DNA from: Opisthorchis felineus
Taxonomy: Eukaryota; Platyhelminthes; Trematoda; Opisthorchiida; Opisthorchiidae
Reading direction: 5' to 3'
Assembly (NCBI GenBank): GCA_004794785.1
Contig: SJOL01006663.1
Span: 226,341-290,340 of the forward strand
DNA length: 64,000 nucleotides
Below, piece after piece: positions 41,201 through 50,200 of the stretch. The position numbers were made by a program, and so were the translations under genes. Below the pieces are notes generated by a model that saw only the letters and a list, made by a program, of their open reading frames with translations, did no database searches and had not been told where the DNA came from. How positions within the stretch are numbered: position 1 is the stretch's first letter; each line of letters opens with the position of its first letter.

Positions 41201-44200
41201 CAGCCCGACAAAAAACAGCTAGTCTACTTACTATGAGGAATCGTAGTATGAGAGGTAAAGTCCTGCTGTCCTCTGCGATAGGAGTATGAAGGCAGTAAGA
41301 TGTTTCTTTCAGGCGACCAGCATGTTCATATTTATGGAAGCAGCAATGCTGCCTTCCCACGAGGAGGCATGGGTTAGGAAACGTCGACTCTAGAACTACG
41401 CGCTCCGATCGCCCAATGGCTGACCGTGACCGCCGGCACATTATTCAATACGGTCGAAATAATTTCGAAACCGAACGGTCTGGTGCTACTCAGAAGGTAC
41501 CTGCTGTGCACAGTGGCATTGATAGTCAGACTCTTATGGCACACTGCCAGCGCCCTGGGGGAACTCCAGCTCGCTGCATCTAAGTGAACCAGCCATTGGC
41601 TCCGAGAATATTTCTTCAAGAAAGCCCTAATAACCACTGTCCCACCCTCCCGGTTCAGAATTTTGGATCAGAAGCTCGAGGTAGGGTACCTCAACCAAAC
41701 CCCATTCCTCAGCCCGGGCACCCGAGACCTATCATTCCCCCCTGTAGCTTTTCCTTCACTGGCCCTCACCCGTGCACCTTCTCCGCCCACCAAATGATGC
41801 ATTGCGCTAAATCCACCAGCCAGTCTCCTAACCACTCTTCCTTGTCTGAAATGTCGCCCAGAAAAATAAACAAAAATAATCCCTTACTAAGCTCCAAAGA
41901 TCTAATCCAATTTGCGTCTTTCGATGTCCGTACTCTCTGTCAAGTTGCCATATTTTTGTGATTCTTTGATCCGATCAGCAACCTGTTCATATTGTTGGAA
42001 TACTCCTCTACTTGGTTAGGATGCGCATGAACGTTGCAATTCTCCTGATGTTACTTTCATACTCGGTGTCCAGCCCAGCGTCTCCGCAACCGAATGGTTC
42101 CGATTCCGTGTAACTGTCTGTTTGTTCTATGGTTTCCAAGCGTCCCTGTTTGCTTATTTCAGGCACCGATTGGAAATCTCTGTCCACCCCAGCTTTGTTG
42201 CCCATCGCGACAGACTATTTTCCTGATAACTCGAGTCTGAAGACTGAGGGTTATACACTACACGATTATCGAGTCGTCCCAGTGGGAGTGAGCGCTCAAG
42301 AATGGGAATCCACGCATGAGTATGTTTCCGATTTTATTGTTGTCCATCTCCTCATGTTCACCTTATCTCTCTTCGTCTGTGTTCATTTTTACTGTGCGTG
42401 ATTTATTCAGCATGGCTTCTCTGCCTGCAGTAGCGCCGCACATAATTTACAGTACATCACCTGTCGTCTCTTTTGCGTCACAGCGCTTGCTGATTTCGAA
42501 CAAGTTTCTTGTGTGCATGGACGCGCCTCCGCATATCTTATCTGTTTACATGAAAAAGAGGCACCATTCAGAAAACTTGTATTCCGCGCCCTTTTGAGGT
42601 CGCTCCCAGAGTGTGATTGAATTCCGCCTTACAGAATCCTTCACCACTTGCGCTCCTGAGATGCCCCCTCAGTCCGATTATCTTTTCTCTGGTCTCGCCA
42701 CTTAGACCTCTTTGTTTACTTCGAGGCTAGTCTTGTACAAGTCACACTTGCCTGACCTCTACCTACATGGTGCAGCTTGGCTACATCTGGACTTTTCGTC
42801 TTACGTCTGCTTTTTTGATGTCCTCTAATTTATCACTGAAATGAGGTTCCAGTTGAAGGCTATCTCTGAATGACATGGACTCGTCCCAAGGTATCCTTTC
42901 CAGGTGGCATTTATGTTCGGTAACAACAGCCGTACTTCAAAACACTTGTTTGTGCATGCTGTTTGGAGCGACTAGATGCCCTCTATGTATTTACGATTAA
43001 GGCTGTTGAAAAAATTAGCTTCCAGCTGCCGCTCTGTATTCTTCACCCGATTTTAATCTAACGACAAATTGGAGTTTTTTTACCATAAGGCCCGTCAAAA
43101 TAGCACGACAGACAATGGCGATGGTACGCGCAAGAGGACTTAGTTACACAGCATTATACTGTCAGGTGAGAATTGCCATAGTACACTGGTTTTTTGTCTG
43201 GACGGAATTGCAAAGCTCTGAGGGGGGATGATTACCGTGAATTTACGGATCAAGCTTCGGAAGTCTTTAGTGTGAGTATTTTCACCTTGTATTCGAAACA
43301 CGTCTCGTTCGTTACTCGTTTTTTCCCAGCAGAGCAGTAAATGCATGTCAGTAGCATTACCACGTTGAAATAAATCCTTGGAGTCAAGGGAGTCACAGGG
43401 GAGAACGACACTGTCACTTATTCTGGAAGGGATTGAAAACCATGGCTACGGAAACCTGAGGACTGACAGTCGTCACTATTTCAAAGCCATTCATTACCCT
43501 CCACAATGAGCTAAAGTCATCGAAATACCACAACATGCTCGTATGCAGTGGATATCTTACGTGTGTTATTCATGCTGGGCGGCGCCTCATTTATCTGATT
43601 ATTATACCCAAATTCTACTAAGTGTGCTAATTCTCCCATTTGTGCAACGTTTGACAACCTTTCTGTATTTCCTCCACTCAGTTTCAAGCGCGAACCCGGA
43701 CTGAGTTACTGCCGCCGACCTATGACTGTTCGTGAAGTGTTCTATGAAATGGTACTTCAGCGTCTTGGTCATGTAAGTTTGTTATTATATCCTGTTATCT
43801 TTGGACAATCTTGTTCCTTATTTCAATCAACATAACTCCACTTCGAAGGAATACCTCTCAAATGGATTGAGTGGAGATGTATAGACTGTGTTCCGCCCAA
43901 ATCGATTGAATTACAAAGTGTCTGTGAACCAGGCACAGAGTGCTGGTGTTTTTAAACAGCCCATTGTGCTGAACAAAACAATGACTTGTGGAGGTCAACT
44001 TCAGTTCTAATCGAACCTGACCGCAATTTTTACCGTCTGACGGGTCTGCCTGCTTATTTGTCCTTCAAATCATGGACGGTTGTTTTTAAACCGTCTCTGG
44101 AACCCTACACACCTTATCGTTGCACACAAGGTCGCTAGCTGTACACAAAGGCATGTAGCCCTATGTAATCAGTTATTCCCAGCACTCGTCCACATACCCG

Positions 44201-47200
44201 TCCATCCAAACTGCTGTTATCGGTTTTGTTTTGCCGTTCATTCCGGCAATTCGATTGTGTGTGCACATTTTCAGGTTAGTCTTCAGGTTGGATTCTTGTT
44301 TCTTGTATGTGCAGTCTCGAGATGGGTATTAATGTTTTCCCAGCACCTGCTGCGCCTCTTCAAACCAGGTCAAAATGCTTCGGACTCCTGCTTGTTTTTC
44401 AAGGAATGTTTCTAGCCTGAACTATTCACATACGATCTTATCTCTGGTTGAATTTTATCGTGACAGAACACTAATTGTTTCCAGTTCTTTTGGCAACTTG
44501 AAAATCGACGTCATCAGCAGAAAACAAATAGCCGCAAATATATTACTCATTCGGACGATTCAGGCTTGCGCATATTTGGCGTACCTTCCTTCATGAGTAG
44601 GCAGTTGGTGTATCATCTAAGAGCAAATCGATTAGTGACGAGAGTTCCCCACAATCCAAGCCTTTTGTGACTATCCCGAAAGATAGCTGTTTGTGCTGCT
44701 AACTGGGTACACACATATCCATACTTGACAGATTCGTGAACAAACACGTTACACTGAGATGGTTGGGTTGGCCAAATGGGATTTCGTAGCCTAATCGGGA
44801 TGGCCACGATAAGTGCTCTGTCGGGCAGACGACAATACGTTCCCGGAAGGCAGAATATAGTCTATCGATAATTCTGACTGGTATCTTCTTATGTGTACCG
44901 GTGCAAACCCATAAACTTTTATTGAACATAGCTCACTCTGACAATCTTTGGCTTAGTGAACATCAGGCACTAAAAAGCATGCTTTAATAGGTGTCACAGT
45001 TTAATTCTTAAGTGATAAATGGACGTCTTTCTGGTATTTCACCGTTGTTTTGCAGTGTTTTGAACTGATACTGTAGTACTGTAGTACCTATAGTTACAAG
45101 ATTTTCTCGGAAACTGGAATTAGTGGACTCCATTTTCGTTGCGAATTGTCGAGATGCCAGAGGCAGCTGACCTTACGGGCTATTTACTACACCTGTGTCG
45201 AAATTATCTATTGCTTTTTTGCATCTTTCAGCACCAGGTCAATTTTTAAACTAATATTAATGTCTCAGTGGACTAAATGATTAAGTGCACTTCCTCACAA
45301 CACTTGAATCATAGTAGTTCCAGAATCGTGGTTGAGCTGCGACTAGCTATTCCTTCTTACAATTGTCCGGGCGTACTGAAGATTAAGAGACGCGGTGGGG
45401 TTACCGTTACCTTTGTTACGCCAACTGGACACTACGCGATCAATATTCTTGTTATGGTATTGAATGCATCTTGTAATCCTAGATTCCTATCCATTTTTCG
45501 TAGAATCCTGCTCATATATTTCCAGAAGGCTCCGCCGAGCACGCTGGATGAATTCTTGGACAATTTTTCTCCCTCCGCGTCCAGTATCACTGATAGTCTT
45601 GTTATCATAGCAAGTGACCTAGATAGAGTCAGTGCCAAGCCATTTCTTCTTTCGGGTCTCCGTGATATACCTGGGCAGCCAACCAGGATTAAGATCCAGC
45701 TTAATCACATAGCTACAAACTCTCTTGATTTGTATTACCGGAAGCAATCTGAGCACCTCAGAACGCATGGTCACTCCAATGTTTGTGCTCTGACAGTCAT
45801 GTCATCGTTCTGTCATAGCTTCCAGACATAAATTCATCTATGAACACCGTCTTACTCCAGATGGCGTGGTACTGTTGAGAACTTCCATAGTAGCCGGTGC
45901 TTTCATTAGAGCCTGTATTCTCCACAGCGGACATTGTCCTGAGTCAATTGCGACTTTCGTGATGGTCTCCAGTTTATATAGCCAATTTTTCCCTGGCAAA
46001 GTTATGCTTTCGCAACGGACTGATTGATTCGATTCGTTTCAAACGAATTTGAAACCTGAAGAAGCATGCTTACGAATGTGGGAAGTGTACTATGTGAACG
46101 TACTACAAGAAATAAAAAAAACGGGAACTTATTTTCTCGTCTAGACTGATGAGCTGGGGCTCATCAGAGGATGTGTGTTGTGAGAGAATGCTCACTACAC
46201 GGATTCGGTTAAACATACTGTTTCTAACCGGTTCCACAAGATCCTCAGGGTTCTTTTACTGCATTCCTCATGCAAATAACGGCACTCTCTTGTTGTCTCG
46301 AGGGTAGCTGATACACTTGCTCCAATCCTGGCGGGTGAAAATTTCTCCTGACGCTAATGGCGTATTTCCTTGTCTGGTTGACTACTCTACCGTTGATTTA
46401 AGTTAGCTAGTTAAGTTACTAGACATCAATAGTGCGTCTTTTTCCCGGTTTCCTGTGCCTGAGTTGTGAAGGCCCGTTATTGTTAAGCCCATTCGCAAAG
46501 CGGCCGGAAAGTATCGCCCCATGGCCTCTTTTTGTTAACAGATGGCACGTGATATTTCCATTCATTTATCTTCCTCTGCCCCCTTTGCCTACAAGCCAAG
46601 TCTCAGTGCATATGATTCTGTCGCTTCGTTTGATCATTTCATTGCTTTTTCTCTAGACAAATTCGAGTCTGTAGTTGGATGTGTTTCTCCTGACTTCTCT
46701 TCGGTGTTCCTCACAGTGGACAGCCAGCTACTTCATAAACATTATCTGTCTCCTTAGTTGGTTGGCTGATCATTTCTTCTCTGGGTTCCATTACACAAAG
46801 TTGGTCTCTGTCTCTTCTTAATAACACTGTTCTTCTTTGGAACAGTTCATCCAGCTGCGCTTTTCAACACACTGATGACTTTTTTGTTCTACCATTTACC
46901 TCCCACCCGACGTTAATCACTCTGAAACACCTTTGTCTGATCAACCTTCTTCCTGCTTCAAGACGGACTTACAGTTTAACATCTCTGCATAAAAACGACG
47001 TTTTCACATCGCTCTTTCGTCGCTTCTCGTATCAAGGATTGTGAAGAATGTATATATTTGTGCGTATATGTTCACTAACTCTAACTGCTTCAAATACCTA
47101 GGGATGTGTTTTCATGCATCTTAATTTGAACTGTTCATGTTCAAGCGATGCTATCAAAGCTGAGAGGAACCTTTTTCTATGAAGCTACACCAACTTAGTT

Positions 47201-50200
47201 GACCCCACATTAATACGTAGGTTGGTGTAATTTATGTGTCCCCCGTCATTTTTCTACTGCTTTCTTATCCTTTTCTCTCGCTCAAGCGAGGCCTGAAACT
47301 AAGTTCCCCGGGCGAGTGTCATTTCAATTTTCATATCCCTGCTTATTTTCCTCTTAAATATTTCCTTCTCTACCTATTCACAACTTTCGTCTCACCTTCT
47401 CCATTTAGATCCGTCATCAACAAGGTCTTGCGGCCGCACTAGGAATGCCTTCAAAGATCACCATAGGCGTCTCCGAGGCATCGGCTAGGTCTGGTAGGAA
47501 CATCGGATTAACAGTGCTGAGGTACGCAAGATGGTTTTAGGAAAAAAAGGAACCTTATCGTGATTGGTTAGTTACTCACGGCTCATAGGTTACGCGGGTT
47601 AGGACATGTACGCCGCGTTACAGATGACCATCCACCTCGCAAAGCTCTTTTTGTCCAGGCCTGTACTGAGTGGAAAGGACCAAGAGGTGGACAGTGTATA
47701 ACCTGGCAACGTAGTATGAACGCACTAACCAGTAAACTCAGTTGGGTTGACAACTGCCACCTCCCTGGGTGGCCGAGACTCATCTCACGAATTGTTAGCG
47801 CCACTGGCACACGTGGCTCAATAAGACAGTCAGTGACGCTCGTGCACCAAAGCTATGATCTTCAATGCGCAACTCCCAGTTTCCCGAACTAACTGATCAT
47901 GCTATCGCCTCCAATGCTTAACCATACCTCCTGCACACTCCCATTTTCCGGTAACGGAAACCGTAGCAGCTGGAACCAACGTATCCCTAGTACATGGTTT
48001 ATGGCTGGTAAACTGAACTGAGACGCCTTCAGACATTTACCTGCGCGTGCTTTCTGTACAAACGTTCAGGTATTCCGGTCATACATGTGTCGCGATCTCA
48101 GATTTCAACGGAACACTGGTATTCACAAACTTCGGAGGCGTTAGCAGTGTTCTGGGCAATAAATTAAAAATTACTACCTACTACCAGGCGGTGCAATACC
48201 TGCAACGCCTCAAGAAAGCCGGTGCCAACGCAACGGCTGCTATGATTCAAATATGGACGCTGCGTATGACTAAGAAACGGTGCATAGGTCTGGAAAACAA
48301 TCCCCACAAGAAGATTTCCTGTCACCCTACTTCGTGTTCACTCGTCCCACTCAACCAGTGCTCCCTACATAATAACATGCTTTCGTGCGTACAGAGCTTG
48401 TGTATGTTACTCGTAAATGCAATCACGATATGTAGAAAGTGTTAAAGAAGAGATCGCTACGTAACGTCAAACGAAGGTTTCTGGAATTTTATAACGGACT
48501 AGTGGGTATCTCAGTTCATTTTTAGGGTGTGCTATGTGTCAATGGTAACGTGGTATCCCGCCAACTCATCGACTTCTCGTGCTGACTGATATAGACTGGG
48601 GCCACATAGATATTGAGAAGTTGAAGTCGTTAGCACGTCAATATTTTGATGACAAGTGCTGATGTTAAGATATTCCGTAAATGTGTTCACAAAATTCACA
48701 GCAAGTCTAGATATTGGACCACATGGTCGGAATCTGTGCAACCGTGAAAGCGTTTGCAGGTTAATTATTGCGGACCATTGGTAAAAGACTTTTATGCACC
48801 GGCTATGCTTGATTAATATTACAAGTGGCCTGAGGTTTTCCTACCCGAATCGATGTTGGGCGACTTCACAATAAAGGCACTGGGGAAATGCCTCATCCTT
48901 TAGAACATTCCGCAGGCTTTACTAACCGAGGGGCGAGATGGCTCAGTGGTTAGAGGGCGAATTTACTGACCGGAAGGTCCGTGGTTTGAATCCGACCTCT
49001 GCATCTCGACTTCCCCTGTCTAGGCTTGGGCAACCTGGAAGTATCCCAGCCCTCGTGCTTCCGTCGGTCGGCTTGGCAATTAGGCACCGAAATGGTATTA
49101 CAGCTGAACGATTGTTTATTTTTTACTAACCGACAACGACACCTTTGTTTTGTTCCAGTGAAACGCAGCTGCGGTTGGATTCAATACAATGCTGCCTTCT
49201 GAGAATACCACCCACCATTCTGATCGGAGGAAGATACTACATCATACCTTTTACTTTTCAATAAACACATCCATGTGGGCACCTCAAACTAACCCTTTTC
49301 TTTATCTTGAGTGACCGATCTGTTTCATTCTCATAGTTTTCTATTGGTTCATCGTACCACTTTACGCCCTCTGCTGATAGTTGTCAACCGCCTATAGTCG
49401 GTTCTTCGATATATGTAAACCACCTGTAGCCAACCCACTGTGTATTAGGTGCTTCGCTGCTTTCCTTGGTTTCACGCCGATTGACTGTTAATGTTTGGTA
49501 GGTTTGCTTCGTTCTTCCGGGATTCAGACGAAATGGAAAACAAAGCCAATAATCATTCGTCTTCTTTGATCACACTATTGTGTTGTCTCCAATTATGGAC
49601 TGCTCGCCGTAGAGCTCTCCGACCAGTTGGTGAAATGTGACTTTTATTTATGTTTGCACTGGGACTTCGATTATACTTGGCAGTGTGTTTGCTCCAGGAT
49701 TGAGTTTATAGAAAGGTCACCATGCGATCGGATGCTGTGCTACATATAGGAGAGTATACCACTAATGGTTGCTGAAGACGATAGCGTTCTGAAATTCGTC
49801 ATCTTGTTTGTAACCAGGTAATATCGTATTATGTGTGGTCCTTTTCGAGGTGAATTTCATTCCCTGCTGTGTCTTCCAGGGATTTCAGATTTATGAGGAA
49901 AGTCTGGCCCCTTCAGCTCCTCCGGTTTCATCAACCGTGGGATCACCCGGATCTCCTTTGTCTGGTACTGTGACTGGAGTGAGTCCACCCAGTTTGTTGC
50001 GTTCATCTGCAATCAAACCAGTCACCACTCGATGTGAGCAATGGTCCAATCGGAACACATCTGGATCCAGCTCTTTATCTCGGAAGCACGGAGTGTCGTT
50101 AGGTCATGGACGTTTGGGTAACAGACAACGCAATGCGCCCGAAGCACCTTCGATAGGCGTATCGCCGCCGGCTACTCAACCTACGCAAACGTGCACCACA

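Larger units (their letters stand above)
43773..49879 (+). other. DEPDC5 intron 23 (6.1 kb), LINE-rich
   Basis: Holds a CR1/jockey-like LINE remnant at 45.5-47.4 kb, the C-terminal end of another LINE at 47.45-47.86 kb and a SINE at 48.93-49.11 kb. A perfect 9-bp hairpin lies at 46,146-46,167. The stretch 43.8-45.4 kb has no recognised content. Confidence 0.6.

Noticed and set aside
46146..46167. Hammerhead ribozyme at the CTGATGAGC hairpin
   Set aside because: There is no GAAA segment and no cleavage triplet in a workable position; it is a simple inverted repeat.
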